A DNA stretch of 64,000 nt from an uncultured Cellulomonadaceae bacterium (GTDB lineage Bacteria; Actinomycetota; Actinomycetes; Actinomycetales; Cellulomonadaceae): contig CANLXM010000002.1 in NCBI GenBank assembly GCA_947495165.1, positions 558,001 through 622,000 on the forward strand, read 5' to 3'. The stretch's first letter is position 1. The number at the start of each line of letters is the position of its first letter. The notes below the pieces were generated by a model, which worked only from the letters and a program-made list of their open reading frames with translations, did not search any database and was not told the DNA's origin. The translations under genes and the position numbers were made by a program. Shown one piece after another: positions 6,578 to 14,919 of the stretch.

Positions 6578-9496
6578 TCAGAGCCGGGCGGCCAGCAGCT
6601 CCGCGAGCGCCTGGCCCTCGACGCCCGCCAGGTCGCTGGCCTGCGTCCGGCACGAGTACCCGTCCGCGAGGAAGAGGTCCCCGTCGCCCGCCGCGCGCAG
6701 CGCCGGCAGCAGGGCGTTCTCGGCGACCTGCACCGACACCTCGTAGTGCCCCGCCTCCATGCCGAAGTTCCCGGCGAGCCCGCAGCAGCCGGCGAGCGTG
6801 GTGATCTGCGCCCCCGCGCTGCGCAGCAGCTCCTCGTCGGCACGGAAGCCCATGACGGAGTGCTGGTGGCAGTGCGGCTGCACGACGGCGGTGACGTCCG
6901 AGAGGTCGGGCACCTGCCAGCGCGCGGGATCCGGCCCCAGCGGCGCGGGCGCCGTCAGGAGCTCGGCGAGCGTGTGCGTCGCGCGCGCGACGGCGTGGGC
7001 CCGCGGGTCGTCGGGCAGGAGCTCGAGGAGGTCCGAGCGCAGCACGCCCGTGCACGACGGCTCGAGACCGACGATCGGGATGCCGTTGACCGCGAACGGG
7101 CCGAGCACCTCCAGGAGCGTCTCGAGCCGGCGACGCGCGCCGTCGAGCTGCCCCGTCGAGATCCAGGTCAGGCCGCAGCAGGCCTCCTGGTCCGGGACGA
7201 TGACGTCGTACCCCGCGGCCTGCAGCACCGCGAGCGCGGCCTGCGGCACGCTCGGCGCGAGCGAGTCGCTGAAGGAGTCGGACCACAGGACGACCTTCGT
7301 GCGCGACCGCACCCCGGGGACGAGCCCCGCCGGCTCGCGGGTGCCCAGGACGCCCGTCGTGCCGTCCGCGGTCGCGAGGCCCAGCTGGTCGCGCCGCGCG
7401 CGCCACCACCGCCGGAACGGGACGGGCGCGAAGGGGACCATCGACCGTCGCGGGTCCATGCCGCCGGCGCGCAGCACGAGGCGCGCCACGGGGCGCACGG
7501 CCAGCACGGCGTTGACCGCGCGCGCCAGCGCCGGCACCGACGTCACGAGGCGCGCCCAGCGCGGCAGCCACCCGAGCGCGTAGTGGTTCACCGGTCGCAG
7601 GCGGCCCCGGTAGGCGCGGTGCAGGACCTCGGCCTTGTACGCCGCGACGTCCACGCCCGCAGGGCAGTCCGCCGAGCACGCCTTGCAGGACAGGCAGAGG
7701 TCGAGCGCCTCGAGCACCTCGGGCGCGCGCCACCCGCCCGTGACGAGGGAGCCGTTCACCATCTCCTGGAGCACCCGCGCACGCCCGCGCGTCACGTGCG
7801 TCTCGTCGCCCGTCGCACGGTACGAGGGGCACATGAAGCCCCCCGCGCCCGCGGTGTCGGCCCGGCACTTGCCCACGCCGGTGCACCGGTGCACCGCGGT
7901 CGAGAAGTCGCCGTCGTCGTGGGCGAACGCGAAGCCGGTCGTCGCGGGGGTGCGCCGCGCTGCGGGTCGCCGCAGGTCGGCAGCGACCGGCGCGGGGCGG
8001 ACGATCACGCCGGGGTTGAGCTGGTCGGCAGGGTCCAGCAGCGCCTTGAACTCCCCCAGCAGGGCGATCGCCTCGGGCGTGTACATGAGCGGCAACAGCT
8101 CGCTGCGGGCGCGACCGTCGCCGTGCTCGCCGGACAGCGACCCCCCGTGGGACGTGACCAGCTCCGCGCTCTCCCGGATGAACGCGGCGAACGTGTCCGC
8201 GTCGTGCTCGAGGGGCAGGTCGATGCGGACGTGGATGCACCCGTCCCCGAAGTGCCCGAACGGCAGCCCGTCGACGCCGTACCGGGCCATGAGCGCCTCG
8301 AACTCGCGCAGGTACGTCCCGAGCCGCTCCGGCGGGACAGCGGCGTCCTCCCAGCCCGGCCATGCCTGGTTGCCGGCGGGCGTGCGCCCGGCGAGGCCGG
8401 CGCCGTCGGCCCGGATGCGCCACATCGCGGTCGCGTCAGGGCCCGGGGGCAGGACGACGCTCGCCGGCGTGGTCGACGCCTCGACGATCGCGGCGGCGCC
8501 CGCGAGGGCGGCCTCGAGGTCCTCGCCCCCGACCTCGACCATCAGCCAGCCGCCGCCGGCGGGCAGGTCCGGGACGGCGTCCGCGCCCTTCGCCCGGCGG
8601 ACGACGTCGACCAGGCGGGCGTCGAGGCCCTCGATCGCGAGGGGTGCGAGCGAGAGCAGCGCCGGGACGTCGTCGGCGGCAGTGGCCATGTCCGGGTAGC
8701 CGAGGCAGACCAGCACCGGGGCGGCCGCCATCGGGACCAGCCGGACCGTCGCCTCGAGGATCGTCACGGTCGTGCCCTCGGTGCCGACGAGCGCCTTGGC
8801 CAGGTCCGTGCCGTGCTCGGGCAGGAGGTGCTCGAGCGAGTAGCCCGAGACCTGTCGCCCGAAGCGGCCGAACTCCGTGCGGATGAGGGCCATGTTGGCC
8901 CGGACGAGCGCGTCGAGCCCGGGCACGACGTCGAGCGCCCCGCGCCCCGCGCCGGCGGTGAACCGGCGCCCCGCACCGTCGACGACGTCGAGCGCGACGG
9001 TGTTGTCCGCCGTGCGCCCGTAGGCTACGGCGTGCGGGCCGCACGCGTTGTTGCCGATCATCCCGCCGAGCGTCGCGCGGTTCTGCGTCGAGGGGTCCGG
9101 CCCGAAGCGCAGCCCGTACGGGGCTGCCGCCTGCTGCAGCACGGACATCACGACCCCGGGCTGCACCCGGGCGGTCCGCGCCTCCGGGTCGATCTCGAGG
9201 ACGGCGTTCATGTGGCGCGAGAAGTCGAGCACCACACCCGGGCCGACGGCGTTGCCCGCGACGGACGTGCCCGCGCCCCGCGCGGTCACCGCGACGCCGC
9301 GCTCGCGGCAGACGTCGAGCGCCGCCACGACGTCGTCGGCGTCGCGCGGGAAGACCACGAGCGCGGGGACGACGCGGTAGTTGGACGCGTCCGTCGAGTA
9401 CTGCGCGCGCCGGAGCGAGGTCGCGTCGACCTCGCCCCGCAGCACGGCGCGCAGGGCGTCCACCAGGTCAGGGGCGGGGGCCGGTTCGCTCGTCAC
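6578..9496 (-). CDS. FAD-linked oxidase/4Fe-4S protein (D-lactate or D-2-hydroxyacid dehydrogenase type, YdiJ-like)
   Basis: A 972-aa fusion. Residues 1-220 are an FAD_binding_4 (VAO-type) domain, seen in ARGAGTSVAGNAVGPGVVLDFS and TLGGMIGNNACGPHAVAYGRT. Residues 250-500 are the FAD-oxidase C-terminal domain with GHFGDGCIHVRIDL and LSGEHGDGRARSELL. A ferredoxin-like section near residues 540-620 carries CTGVGKCRA and CLSCKACSADCP. Two CCG-type Cys domains follow, with EACCGLTW, PHCHQH and GCCGLAGNFG. The family oxidises D-lactate, D-2-hydroxyglutarate or glycolate at the membrane and passes electrons to quinones. Substrate choice cannot be read from the sequence. The start is a GTG, with a weak upstream GGGAA. 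Confidence 0.88.
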   Translation of the reverse strand: MTSEPAPAPDLVDALRAVLRGEVDATSLRRAQYSTDASNYRVVPALVVFPRDADDVVAALDVCRERGVAVTARGAGTSVAGNAVGPGVVLDFSRHMNAVLEIDPEARTARVQPGVVMSVLQQAAAPYGLRFGPDPSTQNRATLGGMIGNNACGPHAVAYGRTADNTVALDVVDGAGRRFTAGAGRGALDVVPGLDALVRANMALIRTEFGRFGRQVSGYSLEHLLPEHGTDLAKALVGTEGTTVTILEATVRLVPMAAAPVLVCLGYPDMATAADDVPALLSLAPLAIEGLDARLVDVVRRAKGADAVPDLPAGGGWLMVEVGGEDLEAALAGAAAIVEASTTPASVVLPPGPDATAMWRIRADGAGLAGRTPAGNQAWPGWEDAAVPPERLGTYLREFEALMARYGVDGLPFGHFGDGCIHVRIDLPLEHDADTFAAFIRESAELVTSHGGSLSGEHGDGRARSELLPLMYTPEAIALLGEFKALLDPADQLNPGVIVRPAPVAADLRRPAARRTPATTGFAFAHDDGDFSTAVHRCTGVGKCRADTAGAGGFMCPSYRATGDETHVTRGRARVLQEMVNGSLVTGGWRAPEVLEALDLCLSCKACSADCPAGVDVAAYKAEVLHRAYRGRLRPVNHYALGWLPRWARLVTSVPALARAVNAVLAVRPVARLVLRAGGMDPRRSMVPFAPVPFRRWWRARRDQLGLATADGTTGVLGTREPAGLVPGVRSRTKVVLWSDSFSDSLAPSVPQAALAVLQAAGYDVIVPDQEACCGLTWISTGQLDGARRRLETLLEVLGPFAVNGIPIVGLEPSCTGVLRSDLLELLPDDPRAHAVARATHTLAELLTAPAPLGPDPARWQVPDLSDVTAVVQPHCHQHSVMGFRADEELLRSAGAQITTLAGCCGLAGNFGMEAGHYEVSVQVAENALLPALRAAGDGDLFLADGYSCRTQASDLAGVEGQALAELLAARL

Positions 9497-9555
9497 GCGG
9501 CTAGTTTCCCACGGACGTGAGACACCGGCGCCCAGCCCTTGGACCTAGACGGTGA

Positions 9556-9996
9556 TCAGCCCTCCAGGGCGGCATCCAGCGTGATGGTCGTCCCGGTCAG
9601 CGCCTTGGACACCGGGCAGGTCGCCTTCGCGTCCTGGGCGGCCTTGTCGAACGCGGCGGCGTCCAGCCCCTCGACCTCACCGCGCACGGTGAGCGCGATC
9701 GTCGTGATCTGGAACCCGCCCGCGGGGTCCGGCTCGAGGGTGACGTCGGCGCTGACCTCGAGCGCGACCGGCGTGCCACCGGCCTCGCCGATCAGCGCGG
9801 AGAGCTGCATCGCGTAGCAGGACGTGTGCGCGGCGGCGATGAGCTCCTCGGGGCTGGTCACTCCCCCGGCCTCGTCAGCGGCACGCCGCGGGAACGACAC
9901 GTCGTAGGTACCGACCTTCGAGCTCGTGAGCTCGACCTGGCCGGAGCCGTCCTGCAGGGTGCCGTTCCATGCGGTGCGCGCGGTGCGTGTAGGCAT
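9556..9996 (-). CDS. OsmC-family peroxiredoxin
   Basis: A 146-aa thiol peroxidase of the OsmC/Ohr superfamily, which reduces organic hydroperoxides. Both reactive cysteines are present: HTSCYAMQLS near residue 60 and ATCPVSKAL near 126. The SPEELIAAAH motif before the first Cys is diagnostic of the OsmC branch rather than Ohr. The ATG at 9996 was chosen because GGGAG lies about 7 bases upstream and it yields the standard N-terminus MPTRTARTAWNGTL. It is transcribed alone, divergent from the next gene. Confidence 0.93.
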   Translation of the reverse strand: MPTRTARTAWNGTLQDGSGQVELTSSKVGTYDVSFPRRAADEAGGVTSPEELIAAAHTSCYAMQLSALIGEAGGTPVALEVSADVTLEPDPAGGFQITTIALTVRGEVEGLDAAAFDKAAQDAKATCPVSKALTGTTITLDAALEG

Positions 9997-10167
9997 TGCG
10001 ATCTCCCTCTCGTGACGTGGATCGGGCCGCTGTGCACGGCCCTCCACCGACGCTATGCCCCGGGCGCACCGCCCGCCAGGTGGCCGCCTGGGTGTTACCA
10101 CCACCTCCGCCCGATTGCGCTCGGCCAATCCCTCATGCCCCCCATGCACGCTGCCGATAGGTCATGC

Positions 10168-10683
10168 ATGAAGATGTTCACGCGTGGGCAGCGTGTCACC
10201 GAGGTCGCAGACACGGCCGTCTTCCTCGACGACGCCTCACCCCGGCTCGTCGCACCGAACCCCGCACAGCTCATGTGGATGGAAGAGCTGCGCGAGTTCC
10301 TGCGCGCGCCCCACGTGCGGCTGGACGACGTGCAGCACGTCATGAGCGTCTACCTCGACTACTGCACCCGCTGGCACGCCCAGCGCGAGCCGCAGCGGTG
10401 GAACCCGAACACCACGATCAACGCGCTCGGCGTCGCGCTCGGAGACCTCGTGCGCGGCCAGCGCCCCGATCTGCGGTGGGCGGCCGTCGAGGACTCGATC
10501 CCCACGGCGCTCGCCCTCGTGACCGAGGACGGCGAGCCCGTCGTGTCCCCGCTCGACGACGTCGCCTACTGCTGGATGAACCGCGAGCTCACCTGGATGG
10601 CGGACTACGTCGCCCGCTTCACCCCGCGGAACGCCGACCTCCCGCGCCGGCGCGGCCTCGTCTTCCGTTCCGCAGGCGTCTGA
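10168..10683 (+). CDS. Hypothetical protein, DUF3806-like
   Basis: A 171-aa soluble protein without signal peptide or membrane helix. The block LGVALGDLVRGQRPDLRW followed by LALVTEDGEPVVSPLDDVA resembles DUF3806, a short uncharacterised bacterial domain in which an LGxxLG helix precedes a beta region. The resemblance is by eye. Four in-frame ATGs lie at 10135, 10144, 10168 and 10174. 10168 was chosen because a weak AGG stands just before it, so the start is uncertain by about 11 residues. Function unknown. Confidence 0.6.
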   Translation: MKMFTRGQRVTEVADTAVFLDDASPRLVAPNPAQLMWMEELREFLRAPHVRLDDVQHVMSVYLDYCTRWHAQREPQRWNPNTTINALGVALGDLVRGQRPDLRWAAVEDSIPTALALVTEDGEPVVSPLDDVAYCWMNRELTWMADYVARFTPRNADLPRRRGLVFRSAGV

Positions 10684-10828
10684 CGCGCCTGTTCGCCGGA
10701 GTCACCGGCGTCGGCGCCCGATGCTAGGGCCAGAGGTCCCCTGTCGCTGAACGCCGCGACGGAGCACACTCGAGGTACGGGTCGTCGTCCGCCCCGGACG
10801 CCACCCGCCGTCGGGAAGGTGGTCCACC

Positions 10829-11755
10829 ATGTCAACCATCGTCGTCGGAGTCGACGGCTCGCCGCAGGGCGATGCCGCTCTCACGTGGGCGCTGCGCGAG
10901 GCCCGCTCGCTCGCTGCCAGCGGCGCGGCCGCACCCCCGGTCCGCGCGGTCCTCGCCTGGGACCTGTCCTGGATGGACGGGCCCGAGGGCGTCTGGGCCG
11001 CCGCGACAGCCCGGGACACGCTCGCGGCCCGCAAGGCCGAGGAGCAGCAGCGGGTCGCTGCGATCGCGCACCGCGTGCTGCGGCGCGAGGGCGGTGAGCC
11101 CACCGAGATCGAGGCCGTGGAGGTCTCGGGTCCGATCGTCACCGCGCTCCTCGAGGAGGCCGACGGCGCAGCGATGCTCGTCATCGGGCGCCGTGGCCTC
11201 GGGCGCCTGGGGCGCCTGCTGCTCGGGTCCGTGTCCGCGGGCATCGTGCGCCAGGCACACCTGCCGGTCACGGTAGTTCCCGCCGAGACCGGCCACCATG
11301 ACGCCCCCGAGTCGCCCGACCCGACGCCGGGCCGCGCTCGCGTCGTCGTCGGCGTGGACGGCTCACCCGCGTCGCGCACGGCGCTCCAGCACGCCGCGGA
11401 GGTCGCCGCGCGCCTGGGTGCCGAGCTGCACGCGGTCATGTGCTGGCAGATCACCACGATGGGCCTCCTCCCGGACGCGCAGGGCTGGGTCCCCCCGGAG
11501 GACGCCTACCAGAAGCACGTGGCCGGCACGCTCAGCACGACGCTGGCGGCTTCCGGACTGGGCGGCCGCGAGGACGTCGTGGCGATCGTCGAGCACGCCC
11601 CGGCGGCACGCGGGCTCCTCGCCCATGCTGCGGGTGCCGAGCGCCTGGTGGTGGGCAGCCGGGGTCTCGGTGGGTTCGACCGGCTGCTGCTCGGCTCGGT
11701 GTCGAGCCAGGTGCTCGAGCACGCGCCCTGCCCGGTCACGGTGGTGCGTACCTGA
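10829..11755 (+). CDS. Tandem universal stress protein (two UspA domains)
   Basis: A 308-aa cytosolic protein with two Usp domains, residues about 1-150 and 170-308. Each opens with IVVGVDGSP (IVVGVDGSPQG, VVVGVDGSPAS) and closes with the ATP-binding G-2x-G-9x-G(S) motif: GRRGLGRLGRLLLGSV and GSRGLGGFDRLLLGSV. Two intact ATP sites suggest an ATP-binding rather than UspA-type non-binding protein. In actinobacteria such proteins accumulate in hypoxia or stationary phase, which fits a host that also carries nrdDG. A GGGAAGGTGG ribosome site precedes the ATG. Confidence 0.93.
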   Translation: MSTIVVGVDGSPQGDAALTWALREARSLAASGAAAPPVRAVLAWDLSWMDGPEGVWAAATARDTLAARKAEEQQRVAAIAHRVLRREGGEPTEIEAVEVSGPIVTALLEEADGAAMLVIGRRGLGRLGRLLLGSVSAGIVRQAHLPVTVVPAETGHHDAPESPDPTPGRARVVVGVDGSPASRTALQHAAEVAARLGAELHAVMCWQITTMGLLPDAQGWVPPEDAYQKHVAGTLSTTLAASGLGGREDVVAIVEHAPAARGLLAHAAGAERLVVGSRGLGGFDRLLLGSVSSQVLEHAPCPVTVVRT

Positions 11756-11766
11756 GCGTGCGGCGG

Positions 11767-12039
11767 TCAGTGGTTCCGCAGCGCCTGGATGAGATCGTCC
11801 TTGTTCATCGACGAGCGGCCCTCGATGTCGAGCTCGGCGGCGCGGGACCGCAGGTCGTCGACCGTCCAGTCCTCGTAGCTGCCCGACTCCCCGCCCTTGC
11901 TCCCGACCTCGGAGCGGCCCTGCTTCGCGGCGGCGTTGGCGATCCGCGCCGACTTCTCCTTCGAGTTGCCGTCGTCGCGCAGCTTCTCGTACAGCTCCTT
12001 GTCCTTGACCGAAGGGCCTGGGTCACGATCCTGCGGCAT
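11767..12039 (-). CDS. Small basic/acidic protein with Rho_N/SAP-like C-terminus (DUF7218-like)
   Basis: A 90-aa protein. The N-terminal half has the conserved run PSVKDKELYEKLRDDGNSKEK and then ARIANAAAKQGRSEVG. The C-terminal half (WTVDDLRSRAAELDIEG, SSMNKDDLIQALRNH) is a helix-extension-helix of the Rho N-terminal/SAP type, often DNA- or RNA-binding. Very similar small proteins occur widely in actinobacteria and proteobacteria with no known function. It converges on the universal stress gene with an 11-base gap. Confidence 0.75.
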   Translation of the reverse strand: MPQDRDPGPSVKDKELYEKLRDDGNSKEKSARIANAAAKQGRSEVGSKGGESGSYEDWTVDDLRSRAAELDIEGRSSMNKDDLIQALRNH

Positions 12040-12109
12040 GGTTCCTCCCGTCGTCGTGGGTCAGTCCTCTCACTGTGCCCCCGACAGCGCGCCGTCGCAG
12101 CCCGAGCCG

Positions 12110-13120
12110 TCAGTCGAGCACCGGGAGCGGGACGCCGTCGTCCCACGCGAGGGGCACCACGTTCATGCCGCGGTAGGTGTCCTCGGCGTACCAGGAGTGG
12201 AACACCAGGTGGTCGGTCCCGTCCGGGCCGACGACGACGTCCTGGCCGCCCGGGCCGATGTACACGCCGTCGCTCGAGTCCGTGCTGAGGACCGGGTCCG
12301 GGTGCTTGGTGTACGGGCCGAGCAGGTCCGTGGCCGTCGCGGCACCCATGACGTACTGGTCGCCGCCGTAGTCGTTGGCCGAGTAGAGCAGCGTGAAGGT
12401 GCCGTCCCGCTCGACGAGCGTCGGCGCCTCGACGAGGTTGCCCTCCCACGGCTGGTCCTGCTGGATCAGCTTCGTCACCGGGCCCGCGAGCGCCGTGCCG
12501 TCGGCCGTGAGCGGGGCCATCTGCAGCCAGGTGTCGAACCCGCAGCAGTTCCCGTCGTTCTTCCACAGCAGGTGCCAGGTGCCGTCGTCGGCCTGGAAGG
12601 TGGCCGCGTCGATCGCCCCGCCCTCGTCGGGCGGGCACACGAGCATCTCGTCCCCCACCACCTCGAACGGCCCCTCGGGGGACGACGACGTCGCGACGCC
12701 CACGCACTGCAGCGCCGGGTCGAAGCTCGTCGCGGTGAAGTACAGGACGAACTGCTCCGGGCCCAGCTGCGTGACCTCGGGGGCCCAGGTCTTGCCCGGG
12801 ATCACCCAGGTCGGCAGCACGGGCAGCGCGTCGTCGAGCCGCTCCCACGTGCGCAGGTCCTCGGACTTCGCGACCTGCACGTTGGCCATGCCGGAGTTCG
12901 TCGCGTACGCGTAGTAGACACCGTCGACCTCGAGCACGTCGGGGTCGGGGAAGTCGTCGGCGATCACCGGGTTGGCGTCGGCGGCACGCACCGGGGCGGC
13001 GGAAGTCTCCGCCGCCCCGGTGGACGTCCCGGCGGTGGTGGGCGCCGTCGTCGGCTCCGAGGACGAGCACGCGCCCAGCGCGAGGGCGAGCGCGAGGATC
13101 GCCACCGGGGTGCGCCTCAT
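12110..13120 (-). CDS. GH43 glycoside hydrolase lipoprotein (arabinanase/arabinofuranosidase-like)
   Basis: A 336-aa exported lipoprotein: signal peptide with lipobox LGAC at about residue 18, then an Ala/Thr/Ser-rich linker. The five-bladed propeller carries the three GH43 acidic residues: general base Asp in DDFPDPDV, pKa-modulating Asp in GGAIDAATF, and general acid Glu in NLVEAPTLVER. GH43 enzymes cleave alpha-L-arabinofuranosyl or beta-xylosyl links. The ATG overlaps the stop of the upstream permease (ATGA), so it is the last gene of the sugar-import operon. It probably trims oligosaccharides at the outer membrane face before uptake. Exact specificity cannot be assigned. Confidence 0.87.
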   Translation of the reverse strand: MRRTPVAILALALALGACSSSEPTTAPTTAGTSTGAAETSAAPVRAADANPVIADDFPDPDVLEVDGVYYAYATNSGMANVQVAKSEDLRTWERLDDALPVLPTWVIPGKTWAPEVTQLGPEQFVLYFTATSFDPALQCVGVATSSSPEGPFEVVGDEMLVCPPDEGGAIDAATFQADDGTWHLLWKNDGNCCGFDTWLQMAPLTADGTALAGPVTKLIQQDQPWEGNLVEAPTLVERDGTFTLLYSANDYGGDQYVMGAATATDLLGPYTKHPDPVLSTDSSDGVYIGPGGQDVVVGPDGTDHLVFHSWYAEDTYRGMNVVPLAWDDGVPLPVLD

Positions 13121-13956
13121 CCCTTGACCCCCGAGCGCGACACACCCTCGATGATGAAGCGCTGCAGGAACACGAACAGGATCAGCACCGGCACGCTCGC
13201 GATCACCGCGCCAGCCATGAGCAGGTCGTAGCGCACCGCGTTCGCCGACTGCAGCGTGGACAGGCCGGCCGGGAGCGTCTGCATCTCCGGGCTGAACAGC
13301 ACGTAGACCGGCCACAGGAAGTCGTTCCAGTTGGTCAGCAGCGCCAGCAGGGCGAGCGTCGCGAGCGCGGGCTTGGCCAGCGGCAGCACGATCCTCGCGA
13401 AGATCTGCCACGCGTTCGCGCCGTCGAGCCGCGCGGCCTCCTCGAGCTCCCCGGGTATCGACAGGAAGAACTGCCGCAGGAAGAACACCCCGAACGCCGA
13501 CGCCGCCGTGGGCACCACGACCGCCGCGAGCGTGTTCAGCCAGCCCAGCTCACCGACGATCAGGTAGTTCGGGATGATCAGGATGACCGGCGGCACGAAC
13601 AGCGTCGCGATGATCGCCCCGAACACGAGGCTGCGGCCGCGGAACTGCATGCGCGCCAGCGCGTACGCCGCGAGGGCGGCGGTCACGACGACGATCGTCG
13701 CGTTGGCGAGGGCCGCGACGAGGCTGTTGCCGAACCAGCGCAGCACCGGGGTGCCCGACGCGTTGAGGATCGACTCGTAGGCCTGCGTGGTGAACGGGTC
13801 GGGGATCCAGGCGGGCGGGATGCCGCCGGCCTCCGCCCGGGTCTTGAACGACGTGACGACCATGAAGATCAGCGGGCTGACGAACAGCAGGCCCAGGACG
13901 ATCAGGAGCGTGTAGCGGACGGCGGGGCGCCACCGCGGCTGCTGGACGGTGCTCAT
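13117..13956 (-). CDS. Carbohydrate ABC transporter permease, MalG type
   Basis: A 279-aa inner-membrane permease with about six hydrophobic segments. The cytoplasmic EAA loop is EEAARLDGANAWQIFARIVLPLAKP, the docking site for the shared ATPase. The short N-terminus and the final GVSRSGVKG are typical of MalG/AraQ proteins. Both ends overlap neighbours by 4 bases (ATGA with MalF upstream and with GH43 downstream). No ATPase gene is in this operon, so a multitask MsiK-type ATPase encoded elsewhere is expected, as is usual in actinobacteria. Confidence 0.92.
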   Translation of the reverse strand: MSTVQQPRWRPAVRYTLLIVLGLLFVSPLIFMVVTSFKTRAEAGGIPPAWIPDPFTTQAYESILNASGTPVLRWFGNSLVAALANATIVVVTAALAAYALARMQFRGRSLVFGAIIATLFVPPVILIIPNYLIVGELGWLNTLAAVVVPTAASAFGVFFLRQFFLSIPGELEEAARLDGANAWQIFARIVLPLAKPALATLALLALLTNWNDFLWPVYVLFSPEMQTLPAGLSTLQSANAVRYDLLMAGAVIASVPVLILFVFLQRFIIEGVSRSGVKG

Positions 13957-14918
13957 CGTGCCCTCCGCTCGCGGAACAGCCAGAAGACGACGACGCTCAG
14001 GAGCATCAGGAAGCCCGTGAGGATGTAGCTCATCGCCGCAGCGCTGCCCATCTGGTAGTTGCGCAGGCCGGTCTCGGCGATCTGGTAGATCGCGGTGCGG
14101 GTCTCGCGGCCCGGCCCGCCCTGCGTGATCAGGTAGGACTGTCCGAACATGTTGGCCGAGGCCAGGATCGTGATCATCGTGATGAACGCCAGCACGGGCC
14201 GCAGCCCGGGCAGCGTCACGTGGCGGAACTGCTGCCAGCGATTGGCGCCGTCCACGCGCGCGGCCTCGTAGAGCTCGCGCGGGATGTCCTGCAGCGCCGC
14301 GAGGTAGATCACCGAGTTGTAGCCGAGCGTCCACCAGACGGTGACGCCGACCAGCGCGATCCACGCCGCCGGCATCGAGGTGGTCCACGCGGTGTCGTCC
14401 GGCAGCCCGAGCTTGCCCAGGTAGTAGTTGATCAGGCCGATGTTGTTGTCGAGCAGGTACCGCCACAGCACGGCGACGACGGCGACGCCCAGCACGTACG
14501 GGGCGAAGAAGACGGCGCGGAACAGGTTCCGTCCCACGAACCGCTGGTTCATCACGAGCGCCACCAGCAGCGGGATCACGAGCAGGAGCGGGACGCTCGC
14601 GACCGTGAAGATGCCGGTGGCCTTCATCGAGGACCAGAAGGTGGAGAAGATGATCGACTCGGAGTCGAACAGGTCCCGGTAGTTGTCCAGACCGACGAAC
14701 GGCTTGCCCGGCAGCAGGAAGTCCCACTGGTGCAGGCTGATCCACGCGCCCAGCACGATCGGCAGGATCACGAAGACGCCGAACAGGACGAGGTAGGGCG
14801 CGAGGAACAGCCACGGCGTCGCGCGCCCGTGCTTGGCGACCCCGCGCCGCGACGGTCGGGCTCGGCCGCTGGTGTGCGTCGCGGCCGGAGCGACCGTCGC
14901 GGCGGGAGTCGTCGTCAT
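13953..14918 (-). CDS. Carbohydrate ABC transporter permease, MalF type
   Basis: A 321-aa inner-membrane protein. It has a charged cytoplasmic N-terminus of about 30 residues and then a first helix WLFLAPYLVLFGVFVILPIV. The EAA loop is YEAARVDGANRWQQFRHVTLPGLRP. It pairs with the MalG-type permease to form the translocation channel. The stop overlaps the malG-type start by 4 bases, and the start lies one base after the binding-protein stop. The three importer genes are therefore one transcript. Confidence 0.92.
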   Translation of the reverse strand: MTTTPAATVAPAATHTSGRARPSRRGVAKHGRATPWLFLAPYLVLFGVFVILPIVLGAWISLHQWDFLLPGKPFVGLDNYRDLFDSESIIFSTFWSSMKATGIFTVASVPLLLVIPLLVALVMNQRFVGRNLFRAVFFAPYVLGVAVVAVLWRYLLDNNIGLINYYLGKLGLPDDTAWTTSMPAAWIALVGVTVWWTLGYNSVIYLAALQDIPRELYEAARVDGANRWQQFRHVTLPGLRPVLAFITMITILASANMFGQSYLITQGGPGRETRTAIYQIAETGLRNYQMGSAAAMSYILTGFLMLLSVVVFWLFRERRAR

Positions 14919-14919
14919 G

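Noticed and set aside
5073..9496. RAMA protein plus the FAD/FeS protein as a two-gene defence system
   Set aside because: The second gene has every motif of a metabolic D-2-hydroxyacid dehydrogenase, they are separately spaced, and no methylase or nuclease is adjacent.
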